Part shown: in pieces, positions 16,917-24,970 of the stretch | Layout of the letters: the number at the start of each line of letters is the position of its first letter | Numbering within the stretch: position 1 is the stretch's first letter | Source of the DNA: Oscillospiraceae bacterium | GTDB lineage: Bacteria; Bacillota; Clostridia; Oscillospirales; Acutalibacteraceae | Assembly (NCBI GenBank): GCA_015066015.1 | Contig: SVPE01000003.1 | Span: 120,996 to 184,995 of the forward strand | Reading direction: 5' to 3' | Length of the DNA stretch: 64,000 nt | Translations under genes and position numbers: made by a program | Notes under the pieces: generated by a model | Seen by the model: only the letters and a program-made list of their open reading frames with translations | Database searches by the model: none | Told to the model about the DNA's origin: nothing

Positions 16917-17282
16917 ATGTCTTTACCATATGACGGCAAATTAATAAGCACCGCTAAATCTTTGCGTAAAAATATGACACCCCAAGAAAAACATTTATGG
17001 TACGATTTTTTAAAGGACTATCCCGTAAGATTTCAAAGACAAAAGGTTATCAAATCGTTCATTGCTGATTTTTACTGTCACGAAGCAAGGCTCATTATTG
17101 AAATCGACGGTTCACAGCATTATACCGAGCAAGGACTGGCTTATGACAAAGAAAGAAGCGGATTATTGAAAGAATTTGATTTAAAAGTAATACGTTTTTC
17201 TAACTATAATGTCGACACTAATTTTGAGAGTGTTTGCTCTGAAATTGACAAAATTGTGAAAGAACAATTGATTTTAGATTAA
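16917..17282 (+). CDS. DUF559 / Vsr-like endonuclease-domain protein
   Basis: 121 aa, the full length of a stand-alone DUF559 protein. The signature is present: 'LRKNMTPQEKHLWYDFL', 'FQRQKVIKSFIADFYC', 'LIIEIDGSQH' and 'KVIRFSNYNV'. Within the restriction-endonuclease-like fold the acidic residues in IADF and EIDG are the probable metal ligands. AAAAAGGAG lies upstream of the ATG. It is flanked by an intact CTCCCTC palindrome upstream (16749-16852) and a degenerate copy in the same orientation immediately downstream (17290 on). Cellular role unknown. The flanking repeats suggest a connection with their spread (inference), as RAYT transposases are tied to REP sequences. Confidence 0.88.
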   Translation: MSLPYDGKLISTAKSLRKNMTPQEKHLWYDFLKDYPVRFQRQKVIKSFIADFYCHEARLIIEIDGSQHYTEQGLAYDKERSGLLKEFDLKVIRFSNYNVDTNFESVCSEIDKIVKEQLILD

Positions 17283-17289
17283 GTGCCTT

Positions 17290-17400
17290 ATTTACTCCCT
17301 CCACCGCAGGCGGTCACCCTCCCTCAATGAAGGGTTTGTAGCGTCGCCGCATCGGTGACCCTTGTACACCATTTGGTCGCCCACGGGGCAACGCTTCATT
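17290..17400 (+). repeat. Degenerate CTCCCTC-type palindrome after DUF559
   Basis: TTTACTCCCTCCACCGCAGG matches the left side of the element at 16749 in the same orientation. The right half is degraded or replaced (GTCGCC/GGTGAC, GTCGCCCACGGGGCAAC). It starts 8 bp after the nuclease stop codon. Confidence 0.7.
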
Positions 17401-17488
17401 ATTTTTAATTTTATTTTCCTTTAAAGTATTGATAATTTTCAAAGATTGTTATAATATTGTGTCATAAATATGAAAAGGAGAAATTTTT

Positions 17489-19264
17489 ATGAAAAATCTC
17501 AGAAAAACCCTTTGTCTCGTTCTCTCCCTTGTGATGATTATGAGCAGCTGCCTCATCTTCTCAAGCGCTGAGGACACCTACACACCCGACTATGACAGAG
17601 ACACCCCCGTCATTCTCGTTCACGGTATGAGTCAGAACAACACCTATGTTCTTGACGAAAACGGCGAAAGAATCAAGGACGAAAACGGCGTTCTTGCTAC
17701 AGGCTGGCCCTTACAGATCGACGTTCCCGCACTGCTTAAGACAGCTCTTGTGCCTCTTCTCAAGGCAATCTTCACACGTCAGGATGCAGGTCTCGGCGAC
17801 GCTCTCTATCAGGCAGCCTTCAACGCCCTTCCCAACATCCACAAGGACAACGAGGGCAACTACATCAAAAACATCGAGGTTCCCTGCTACGAGATGCCTA
17901 TGAGCGAGCTTCCCGAGGACGTTAAGGAAGAATATTACAAGTTCCTCCCCGTTAAGGAATTGGGCGAAATCATCGGTGAAGATAACCTCTACTACTTCGG
18001 CTACGACTCAATCGGCGATGTACATAAGGAAACCGAAAAGCTCCACCACTACATCCACGATGTTGTTATGCCCCAGACAGGCGCAACACAGATCAAGCTC
18101 TGTCACATCAGCCTCGGCGGTACAATCGCTGTCAACTACCTCGAAAAGTATCCCGAAGATTACTCACTTATCAAGAAAATCGTGTTCGTTGCTCCTGCAC
18201 TTGACGGCTCCGACATCATCGGTGACATACTTGTAGGCGACATCAGCGTTCTTTATAACGACGAGGACCTTTACCAGAATCTTATGGTTACTCTCCTTGG
18301 CGAAACTCCCCTTGCTTACATCGTAAATATGCTCCTTCGCATCGTTCCCTCAAATGTTCTCAAGGGTGCCCTTGAAAGGCTCGTTGAAGGCGTTGCCGAG
18401 GTCGCAATCAAGCCCACCACAATCCTCTGGGCTCTCTGTCCCACAGACTACTACGAGGAAGCAAGAGCAATCTGGCTCGAGGACGAGGAATTCTCAAAAA
18501 TCGCCGCTGAGGTAGACAAATTCATGGAAGCAAGAGCCAACTTCAAGGACAACCTCTTTGCTCTTCGCGATCAGGGTACACAGCTTTACGACGTTGTATG
18601 CTACGATGTTCCCCTCTTCCCCCTCTGCCTTGACTACAAGACAACAAACGCTGACAGAGTTATTCACGCAGACTCAACCTCAATGGGCGTAACCTTCGCT
18701 GACCTCGGCGAAACTCTCGGTGAGGATTATGTGGCTGCAGGCACCTACTGCGATGACCCCACACACAACCACCTTTCACCTGACGGCGTTGTCGACGCAA
18801 CAACAGGTCTTCTTCCCTGCAATACCTGGTTCTTCAAGGGTCAGCCTCACGAGCTTCTCCCCCACAACGATGTTGTTCTCAAGCTTTCAATCAGACTTAT
18901 GACCGACAACAATATGGTTGACGTTTACAGCAACCCCGAGGCTTATCCTCAGTTCAACGAAAGCCGTCTCAACCGTGAGACAAACCTCTACAAGCAGGCC
19001 TGGGCTGATGCCGACAAGTCTTATCTGACCGACGAGCAGATTGCCGCAGTCGAAAGCGCAATTGCTGAGGTTGAGGCTCTTGAAGAGGAAACAGTTATCG
19101 ACGCTGCAAAGTGGGAGGCTGCAAAAACAAATCTCGAAACCGAGCTTGTAATCGCAGGCATCATCGAAGACCCCAACCCCTCATGCTTTGAGGAGCTTCT
19201 CACAAAGGCTCTCAAGGGTACAAACCAGTGCGTGAACAACGTTTACGACAAAATCGAAAACTGA
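17489..19264 (+). CDS. Secreted alpha/beta hydrolase (lipase-like)
   Basis: 591 aa with a signal peptide (MKNLRKTLCLVLSLVMIMSS..SSAED). 'TPVILVHGMSQNN' gives the oxyanion loop at about 39-47. 'LCHISLGGTIAVNYL' carries the nucleophile Ser in H-I-S-L-G-G (about residue 210). A late 'GQPHELLPHND' could supply the catalytic His. The C-terminal ~90 residues form Glu/Ala-rich helices (TDEQIAAVESAIAEVEALEE) resembling a FIVAR-like three-helix module. Codon use is GC-rich at third positions, suggesting high expression. It is likely an exported esterase/lipase; the substrate is not evident. A second lipase-type gene lies at 5128, but the two are not close relatives. Confidence 0.85.
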   Translation: MKNLRKTLCLVLSLVMIMSSCLIFSSAEDTYTPDYDRDTPVILVHGMSQNNTYVLDENGERIKDENGVLATGWPLQIDVPALLKTALVPLLKAIFTRQDAGLGDALYQAAFNALPNIHKDNEGNYIKNIEVPCYEMPMSELPEDVKEEYYKFLPVKELGEIIGEDNLYYFGYDSIGDVHKETEKLHHYIHDVVMPQTGATQIKLCHISLGGTIAVNYLEKYPEDYSLIKKIVFVAPALDGSDIIGDILVGDISVLYNDEDLYQNLMVTLLGETPLAYIVNMLLRIVPSNVLKGALERLVEGVAEVAIKPTTILWALCPTDYYEEARAIWLEDEEFSKIAAEVDKFMEARANFKDNLFALRDQGTQLYDVVCYDVPLFPLCLDYKTTNADRVIHADSTSMGVTFADLGETLGEDYVAAGTYCDDPTHNHLSPDGVVDATTGLLPCNTWFFKGQPHELLPHNDVVLKLSIRLMTDNNMVDVYSNPEAYPQFNESRLNRETNLYKQAWADADKSYLTDEQIAAVESAIAEVEALEEETVIDAAKWEAAKTNLETELVIAGIIEDPNPSCFEELLTKALKGTNQCVNNVYDKIEN

Positions 19265-19291
19265 TAAATCAGAACAAAATTCAACATATGA

Positions 19292-19322
19292 ATCATCGGG
19301 ATAACCTCCCGGTGATTTTTTT
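19292..19322 (+). terminator. Terminator after the secreted hydrolase
   Basis: Stem ATCATCGGGa/tCCCGGTGAT followed by seven T, 28 nt after the stop. Confidence 0.85.
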
Positions 19323-19510
19323 ATCCCCAAAAATGTGCATTGTTCCCCTGTTCAACCGACCGATTATCATTAAGAATTATTATATCTTTCTTTTTTATTT
19401 TGAAACAAACCGATGCAATAGTTAGAAACATTTAACACTAATATTAACAAGATGTTAACAAATATTGCAGAAATTTGTTATATAATAAAATTGTTATAGG
19501 AGGTGCAAAA

Positions 19511-21010
19511 ATGAAAAAAACTGTATTTTTAACGGGAGCCTCGGGAAATATGGGTTTTGCAGGCTTCAAGGAATTGTATAAAAGAAAAGATATGTACAAC
19601 ATCGTGGTGCTGAATCTTGACTCTCAGGACGCAAGAAAGAAATTTGCACCTTACATGTTTGACTCATCGGTAAGATGCATCTGGGGCGACCTTACGCACT
19701 ACGAGGACGTCCTCGACGGTGTAACGGGAGCAGACTACGTTATCCACGTAGGCGGTCTTGTGTCCCCTGCTGCCGACTACTATCCCAAAAAGACCCTCTT
19801 TACAAACATTACTGCTATGGAAAATATTATCAGGGCAGTCAAGGCTCAGCCTGACCCGGACAGCGTCAAGGTGGTTTACATCGGCACCGTAGCACAGACC
19901 GGTGACAGAAACTATCCCACACACTGGGGCCGTACCGGTGACCCCATACAGATAAGCGTTTACGACCACTACGCCATAAGCAAAACCATTGCCGAGCAGC
20001 TTCTTGCCGATTCGGGACTCAGATACTGGGTCTCACTCAGGCAGACGGGTATACTCTACCCCGACATACTCAAAAATATGGATCCGATTATGTTCCACGT
20101 GCCCATCAACGGCGTGCTTGAGTGGGTTACCGTCGAGGACAGCGGCAGACTCTGCGCCAAGGTTTGCAACGACCGTGTCCCGGAAGAATTCTGGAGAAGA
20201 TTTTACAACATCAGCTCGGGCAGCGACTACCGTCTTACCAATTACGAGTTTGAGCAGCTTCTTCTCGAAAGCCTCGGTATGCGCGGAAAAGACATCCCTA
20301 AAAAGCTTTTCGAGCCCAACTGGTTTATTCTGCAGAATTTCCACGGTCAATGGTTCACCGATGCCGACGTGCTTGAGGAATACCTTCACTTCAGGGCAAA
20401 TATCCCCATAAAGGAATATTTCAGACGGCTTTCAAAAAACACTCCCCTCTACTTCCGTTTTTCAGCCCTTGCGCCCTACAGCATACTTAAAAAGACTATG
20501 ATGAACGACATCGCCAAGACTCCGCTTTACGGCACAAAGGCATGGATTGACAACGGAATCAAGGACAGAATCACCGCCTACTACGGCTCCTATGAGAAAT
20601 ACGACTCCATAGGCTCCTGGGACGAATTTGAGATAATCATCCCCGACAAAACAAAGGGCACCCGCCTCGACCACGGCTATGACGAAACAAAGGATTTCCA
20701 CTCACTCAGAATTGCAGATATGAAAAAAGCCGCCGAATTCAGAGGCGGAAAATGTCTTTCGGCAAAGCTCGGCAAGGATATGTACACCCCCATCAAGTGG
20801 AAATGTGCCCACGGTCACGAATTCACTATGAGTCCCAACCTTGTTTTAAAGGGCGGCCACTGGTGCCCCGAGTGTCTGCCGATGCCCTGGAATTACGACG
20901 AAATTGCAAAGCACAATCCCTTCTTTGCTCAGGTGTGGTATTCCCACCACGACAAAGACGAAAACAACGCCTACGACGACAGCATCTACTACGGCTTTGC
21001 CCGCGGATGA
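19511..21010 (+). CDS. NAD(P)-dependent epimerase/dehydratase fused to a zinc-ribbon-like tail
   Basis: 499 aa from the ATG at 19511 (TAGGAGGTGCAAAA upstream; the earlier in-frame ATG at 19475 lacks such a site). The N-terminus is an extended SDR Rossmann fold: TVFLTGASGNMGFAG, 'YVIHVGGLVSP', and 'YDHYAISKTIAEQLL' with the catalytic YxxxK. After about residue 400 the protein continues into a segment with 'KWKCAHGHEFTMSP' and 'GGHWCPEC', a C-x3-H/C-x2-C pattern like the treble-clef zinc ribbons of DUF4379-type proteins. Such a tail is unusual on an SDR enzyme. The substrate is unknown (nucleotide-sugar-like by family). Confidence 0.82.
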   Translation: MKKTVFLTGASGNMGFAGFKELYKRKDMYNIVVLNLDSQDARKKFAPYMFDSSVRCIWGDLTHYEDVLDGVTGADYVIHVGGLVSPAADYYPKKTLFTNITAMENIIRAVKAQPDPDSVKVVYIGTVAQTGDRNYPTHWGRTGDPIQISVYDHYAISKTIAEQLLADSGLRYWVSLRQTGILYPDILKNMDPIMFHVPINGVLEWVTVEDSGRLCAKVCNDRVPEEFWRRFYNISSGSDYRLTNYEFEQLLLESLGMRGKDIPKKLFEPNWFILQNFHGQWFTDADVLEEYLHFRANIPIKEYFRRLSKNTPLYFRFSALAPYSILKKTMMNDIAKTPLYGTKAWIDNGIKDRITAYYGSYEKYDSIGSWDEFEIIIPDKTKGTRLDHGYDETKDFHSLRIADMKKAAEFRGGKCLSAKLGKDMYTPIKWKCAHGHEFTMSPNLVLKGGHWCPECLPMPWNYDEIAKHNPFFAQVWYSHHDKDENNAYDDSIYYGFARG

Positions 21011-21055
21011 GTCATCCGATGGGAAAAGTCAGCCTTTAATTGAATGCAGACAAAA

Positions 21056-21099
21056 AAGCAGGTATTTCAGCAACAGAGCAACCGGAATACCTGCTTTTG
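21056..21099 (+). terminator. Terminator after the epimerase gene
   Basis: Stem GCAGGTATT/AATACCTGC followed by TTTTGTTT. Confidence 0.8.
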
Positions 21100-21175
21100 T
21101 TTATTGATATGACTTGTCTGTGCACTGCAAAAGCTCTGTGCTGCGGTGTGTCGGGTCATTGCATTTTTCCCAAAC

Positions 21176-21203
21176 AAAAAAGGTACCCCTGAGGGTACCC
21201 TTC
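21176..21203 (-). terminator. Terminator of tiny-peptide gene 4
   Basis: Stem GGTACCC-ctga-GGGTACC. On the minus strand it is followed by TTTTTTGTTT, 20 nt after the stop of the peptide gene at 21222. Confidence 0.8.
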
Positions 21204-21221
21204 TTTAAACCGGGATTATGA

Positions 21222-21356
21222 TTATTTGCCAAGCCAGATATCATAGAAAAGATACTTGAAAATGTTGATAAACTCCATAAAGAAGTCAAACATTACCTCG
21301 TATAAATTTCTGTGGGTTTCCTCTTCAACTACTTCAGTTGTGGTATTTTCTTCCAT
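21222..21356 (-). CDS. Tiny amphipathic peptide (44 aa), copy 4
   Basis: Begins MEENTTTEVVEEETHRNLYE, then VMFDFFMEFINIFKYLFYDI, and ends WLGK. TAAGGAGG lies 8 nt upstream of the ATG (21354-21356). It has its own promoter (21411-21439) and terminator. The segment M-F-D-F-F-M-E-F-I aligns with M-Y-A-Y-F-M-E-F-I of the peptide at 4719, 16 kb away, so these belong to one family. Here the acidic part is N-terminal rather than C-terminal. No leader peptide or transporter gene is nearby. Function unknown. Confidence 0.75.
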   Translation of the reverse strand: MEENTTTEVVEEETHRNLYEVMFDFFMEFINIFKYLFYDIWLGK

Positions 21357-21410
21357 TGTTGCTTCCTCCTTATGATTATTTGTATGTAGATTCATATACT
21401 TCCGAAAACT

Positions 21411-21439
21411 ATTGTAACCTAAAAACTTGAATTAGTCAA
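21411..21439 (-). promoter_or_regulatory. SigA promoter of tiny-peptide gene 4
   Basis: Minus strand TTGACT (21434-21439), 17-nt spacer, TACAAT (21411-21416). Confidence 0.75.
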
Positions 21440-21455
21440 TATTTTAAAGGAAAAT

Positions 21456-22316
21456 TCATCCCTTTGCTGCCGTTTGGGCAGAATATCCGCCTCTGAATTC
21501 CTTTTCGCCTATCATTTTGTAGGCACAGACACGGTAATATGCCGTGCCGAAGCGTGATGTGAGCTTATGCTCAAAAAATACGCCCGTTATATCCTCGCTG
21601 CGGGCAACCTCCTTGTATTCACCGTCTTTACTGTTGCTTTTTTCAAGGATGTATCCGTCACTTCCCGCCACGATTCTTACGCCGATATTGAGAATTTTGC
21701 CCAGACTCTTTTTTACGGAAAGTATCTCTGTACTGTCAAGGAAAACTCCGTCGGCCTCCTTGCTGAAGTTTCCGTGAAGAAGCTTTTCCTCACCCTTTTT
21801 CGCGCACTGCACGGTGTAATGGTAAGCCTGACCCGATACGGGATTTTCGTCGGTGAAGTCTGCCTTATCCGTCTTGCCTATATACACAGGTCTTGAAAAA
21901 TGATCGCTTCTTCTGTAAACAAAGAAGGTGTCTGCGTCTGCCTTGTCCCAGGAAAGTCTGATTCTGCTGTCCTTTGTTACGGCAGTAAGATTTTCAACCG
22001 CAGGAATATCCGAAACAACCACAGGCTTTACGGCACTTGCCTTTGTGGAGGTTTTCTTACCCTCCATACGCTTCCAGGCTATAACCTTGTACCAGTATGT
22101 TGTGTCCCTTTCCACAGTTTCGTCGGTGAATTCAGGCTTCTTTGCCCACTCAATGTGAGTAAAAGGTCCCGACGGACTCTCACTTCTTTTTATATCGTAC
22201 TTTTCGGCAAGGGCAACCTTTGACCAGGTAAGCTTTACAAAGCCCTCCTCCGTCACCGTAACGGTTTTTATCTTCGGAAAGGACTTGAGCTTGGTGGTTA
22301 AATCTACTTCTGCCAT
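21456..22316 (-). CDS. Three-domain fibronectin type III protein without a signal peptide
   Basis: 286 aa. Three consecutive FnIII-like domains are visible, each ending in Y-x-V patterns: 'GFVKLTWSKVALAEKYDIKR...YWYKVIAW' (about 20-90), 'RIRLSWDKADADTFFVYRRS...YHYTVQCA' (about 105-185), and 'RIVAGSDGYILEKS...YYRVCAYK' (about 190-280). There is no signal peptide or membrane segment, so it is predicted to be cytoplasmic, or exported by an unknown route. Its ATG overlaps the nagB stop (TGATG), implying translational coupling and a functional link to amino-sugar use that is not explained by its domains. Confidence 0.8.
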   Translation of the reverse strand: MAEVDLTTKLKSFPKIKTVTVTEEGFVKLTWSKVALAEKYDIKRSESPSGPFTHIEWAKKPEFTDETVERDTTYWYKVIAWKRMEGKKTSTKASAVKPVVVSDIPAVENLTAVTKDSRIRLSWDKADADTFFVYRRSDHFSRPVYIGKTDKADFTDENPVSGQAYHYTVQCAKKGEEKLLHGNFSKEADGVFLDSTEILSVKKSLGKILNIGVRIVAGSDGYILEKSNSKDGEYKEVARSEDITGVFFEHKLTSRFGTAYYRVCAYKMIGEKEFRGGYSAQTAAKG

Positions 22317-23056
22317 CAGCTGTTACCTAAAAGTGCTGCACTTTCCTTATCAAGGAAAATTGTAACGTCGGAATGAAGCTGAAGAATTGATGCGGGGCAC
22401 TCAGGTGTAACCTCACCCTCAACAAGAGCCTTGATTGCCTTTGCTTTCGAGGCACCCGTTGCAATAAGCACAATCTTCTTTGCGCGCATAATATCACCGA
22501 TGCCCATTGTAAGCGCATAATGAGGCATCTTTGCACCGACTGCCTCAAAGTACTTACTGTTTGCATCAATTGTGCTTTGTGTAAGCTCTACAAGGAAGGG
22601 TCTGTCCATAAACTCATCACCGGGCTCATTAAAGCCGATGTGACCGTTTACACCGATGCCCAGAAGCTGAATGTCAATTCCGCCTGCCTCTTTGATTTTA
22701 TTGTAATAACGCTCGCACTCTGCTTCAGCCTCCTCGTGCTTCACGCCCGAAAGGAAGTTGACCTTATCAAAGTTAACGTCGGTCTTACCGAAGAGATTAT
22801 CCTTCATGAAATAGTAGTAGCTGTTCACGTTTTCCCTGTCGATATCAGCGTACTCATCAAGGTTGAAGGTGGTGATATGCTTAAGGCTTACCTCACCTCT
22901 CTCGTAGCTTTCAACGATTCTTTTGTAGGTCTCCACAGGTGAAGCACCCGTTGCAAAGCCTAGGACACTTCCGTGCTTGTTATTAATCTGTCTGATGATG
23001 ATATCAGCAGCCTGCTTTGAAATTTCAAAAGCATTTTCAAGAACTATAACTTTCAT
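22316..23056 (-). CDS. nagB: Glucosamine-6-phosphate deaminase
   Basis: 246 aa, the standard length. It converts glucosamine-6-phosphate to fructose-6-phosphate and ammonia in amino-sugar catabolism. Motifs: 'LGFATGASPVETYKRI', 'TFNLDEYADID' (catalytic Asp region), 'GIGVNGHIGFNEPGDEF' (catalytic His) and 'TMGIGDIMRAKKIVLIATG'. The ATG at 23054-23056 is chosen because AAGGAG is 9 nt upstream; the in-frame ATG 9 nt earlier abuts that site. The promoter appears to be supplied by the mini-element just upstream (23288-23316). The next gene overlaps by TGATG. Confidence 0.95.
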   Translation of the reverse strand: MKVIVLENAFEISKQAADIIIRQINNKHGSVLGFATGASPVETYKRIVESYERGEVSLKHITTFNLDEYADIDRENVNSYYYFMKDNLFGKTDVNFDKVNFLSGVKHEEAEAECERYYNKIKEAGGIDIQLLGIGVNGHIGFNEPGDEFMDRPFLVELTQSTIDANSKYFEAVGAKMPHYALTMGIGDIMRAKKIVLIATGASKAKAIKALVEGEVTPECPASILQLHSDVTIFLDKESAALLGNS

Positions 23057-23130
23057 AAGTCCCATCTCCTTTTACTTTATATACTGTATAATAATAGCAC
23101 AATAAAACGGAGAATGCAAGAGGCTTTTCA

Positions 23131-23529
23131 AATGCAAAATGCAAAATGCAAAGTGCAAAATTATGGTCGCGGATTGGCTTGTGTCTGCTTTTACGTTTGT
23201 GCCGCGTAATGTATTCGGTTGTGACGGATAGCTTCGATAATTGTACTCCATCCGTCTTTGCCTTCGGCAAAGCCTGAATACACTTTAATTATATATTTCG
23301 CCTGCCCGCCTGTCAATCCTTTTTGAATATCCTCTCCCGTGGGAGAATTTATAATTCACTCTCTTTCATTTGCATCAAATCTATCTTTGCGGGAATTGAT
23401 TTTAATAATAGTAATAACCGACCCGCGACCACAATTTTGCATTTTGCATTTTGCACTTTGCATTTTGCATTCATTCTGCATTCTGCACTTTGCATTTTGC
23501 ATTCATTCTCCGCTCTGCATTCTGCATTC
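23131..23529 (-). mobile_element. MITE-like mini-element, copy 1 (266-bp core plus heptamer arms)
   Basis: The core at 23165-23430 is bounded by GGTCGCGG/CCGCGACC inverted ends. Outside these are heptamer arrays, (TGCAAAA)n on the left and (TTTTGCA)n on the right, so the whole unit is an extended inverted repeat. A nearly identical core of exactly the same length lies at 25031-25296 in the same orientation. The core holds a consensus promoter pointing left. A short TTG-initiated frame in the core lacks a ribosome site and is not called. No transposase is present. Confidence 0.75.
23288..23316 (-). promoter_or_regulatory. Perfect SigA promoter inside mini-element copy 1
   Basis: Minus strand TTGACA (23311-23316), 17-nt spacer, TATAAT (23288-23293). 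It reads toward nagB, about 230 nt away. The transcript begins with hairpins CTTTGCC/GGCAAAG and GACGGAT/ATCCGTC. Confidence 0.75.
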
Positions 23530-23621
23530 CAACGCCATCGGCGTTGCCCTCTCCCCCTTGCCTTTTTTCATCGGTTGTGGTATTATTAGTAAAAATCTGA
23601 AAGGATCGGAGTTTGAAAATT

Positions 23622-24947
23622 ATGGAAACTAAAAGAGATTCGTTTGCATCACGTTGGGGCTTTATTCTCGCCTGCATCGGCTCTGCAGTGGGTATGGGCA
23701 ACATCTGGCTTTTCCCTGCAAGAGTTTCAGGCTACGGCGGCGGTGCTTTTATTATCGCATATCTTATCTTCGTTGTGCTTATCGGCTCAACAGGTGTTAT
23801 CGGTGAAATGAGCTTTGGCAGAATGGCACGCTCAGGTCCCATCGACGCCTTCGGTAAGGCCACAGAGACTAAGGGAAGCAAAAAGGTCGGTCAGGCGCTC
23901 GGTGTTATACCGACTCTCGGCTCACTTGCCCTTGCAATCGGCTACAGCGTTGTTATGGGCTGGATTTTAAAATACGCCTTTTCAGCCTTGACAGGTACAC
24001 TTTTAAAGCCCGAAACCGTTGACGAATTCACGGGCGTTTTCGGCACTATGGCAGGTGCCTTCGGCAATAACATCTGGCAGAGCATTGCATTAGCTCTCAC
24101 CTTAGTGATTCTCGTTTTCGGTATCGGCTCAGGTATTGAAAAGGCAAATAAAATAATGATGCCCCTTTTCTTCTTCCTTTTTGTGGGACTCGGTATTTAC
24201 ATCGCATTTCAGCCCGGTGCAGTTGACGGCTACAAATATATTTTCACCGTTGACACAAAGGCACTTCTTGACCCTCACACATGGATTTACGCCCTCGGAC
24301 AGGCTTTCTTCTCCCTTTCCGTTGCAGGTAACGGCACACTGATTTACGGCTCATATCTTTCAGAAAAGGAGGACATCCCGAAGTCAGCAAAAAATGTTGC
24401 CTTCTTTGACACCCTTGCGGCTATGCTCGCGGCTCTCGTTATCATCCCTGCTATGGCTACTGCAGGCTCAACACTCAATCAGGGCGGACCGATGCTTATG
24501 TTCGTTTTCCTGCCCAATCTCTTTAAATCAATGCCCGGCGGAAGTGTAATTGCAATCGTTTTCTTCATTGCGGTTACCTTTGCAGGTCTCACCTCACTTA
24601 TCAACCTTTACGAGTCACCCATCGCAACACTTCAGGAGCGCTTTAAAATGAAGAGGCTTCCTGCCTGTGCAATCGTCTGCGGTGCAGGTCTTGCAATTTC
24701 ACTTTGCATTCAGCACATCGTTTCCGACTGGATGGACGTTATTTCAATTTACATCTGTCCTCTCGGCGCAGGTCTTGCAGGAATCATGTTCTTCTGGGTG
24801 CTTGGCAAAAAGGTCTGCGAAAAAGAAATTGCAAAAGGCAGAGAAAAGTCTGTCCCCGCACTTATCATCCCCCTTGCAAAATACGTATTCTGCCCTGTGT
24901 GCGTGCTTGTACTCATTGCAGGCGCACTTCTTGGCGGTATAGGATAA
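23622..24947 (+). CDS. Sodium-dependent transporter of the NSS/SNF family
   Basis: 441 aa from the ATG at 23622 (CGGAG 10 nt upstream). Secondary Na+ symporter of the bacterial NSS (LeuT/MhsT) family, which moves amino acids or related small molecules. The signature 'SRWGFILACIGSAVGMGNIW' is in TM1, with unwound-helix glycines, then 'GGGAFIIAYLIF' and 'GEMSFGRMA'. 'AGLTSLINLYESPIA' corresponds to TM8. At about 440 aa with roughly 11 membrane segments it matches the bacterial subfamily. It is flanked by inverted heptamer arrays and two direct copies of the 266-bp mini-element, so the gene may have moved with, or been bracketed by, them. Confidence 0.93.
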   Translation: METKRDSFASRWGFILACIGSAVGMGNIWLFPARVSGYGGGAFIIAYLIFVVLIGSTGVIGEMSFGRMARSGPIDAFGKATETKGSKKVGQALGVIPTLGSLALAIGYSVVMGWILKYAFSALTGTLLKPETVDEFTGVFGTMAGAFGNNIWQSIALALTLVILVFGIGSGIEKANKIMMPLFFFLFVGLGIYIAFQPGAVDGYKYIFTVDTKALLDPHTWIYALGQAFFSLSVAGNGTLIYGSYLSEKEDIPKSAKNVAFFDTLAAMLAALVIIPAMATAGSTLNQGGPMLMFVFLPNLFKSMPGGSVIAIVFFIAVTFAGLTSLINLYESPIATLQERFKMKRLPACAIVCGAGLAISLCIQHIVSDWMDVISIYICPLGAGLAGIMFFWVLGKKVCEKEIAKGREKSVPALIIPLAKYVFCPVCVLVLIAGALLGGIG

Positions 24948-24970
24948 TCGGCCGATGCCTGACGGCATCG

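Noticed and set aside
23037..23270. Open frame in the mini-element (begins TTGCCGAAGGCAAAG) and its twin near 25136
   Set aside because: No ribosome site, TTG start, runs out into heptamer repeats, and differs in its end between the two copies. More likely part of a non-coding element.
23435..23529. Short regularly repeated units looking like a CRISPR array
   Set aside because: The units are 7-bp tandem repeats without spacers, and they extend the inverted ends of the mini-elements. No cas genes are in the window.
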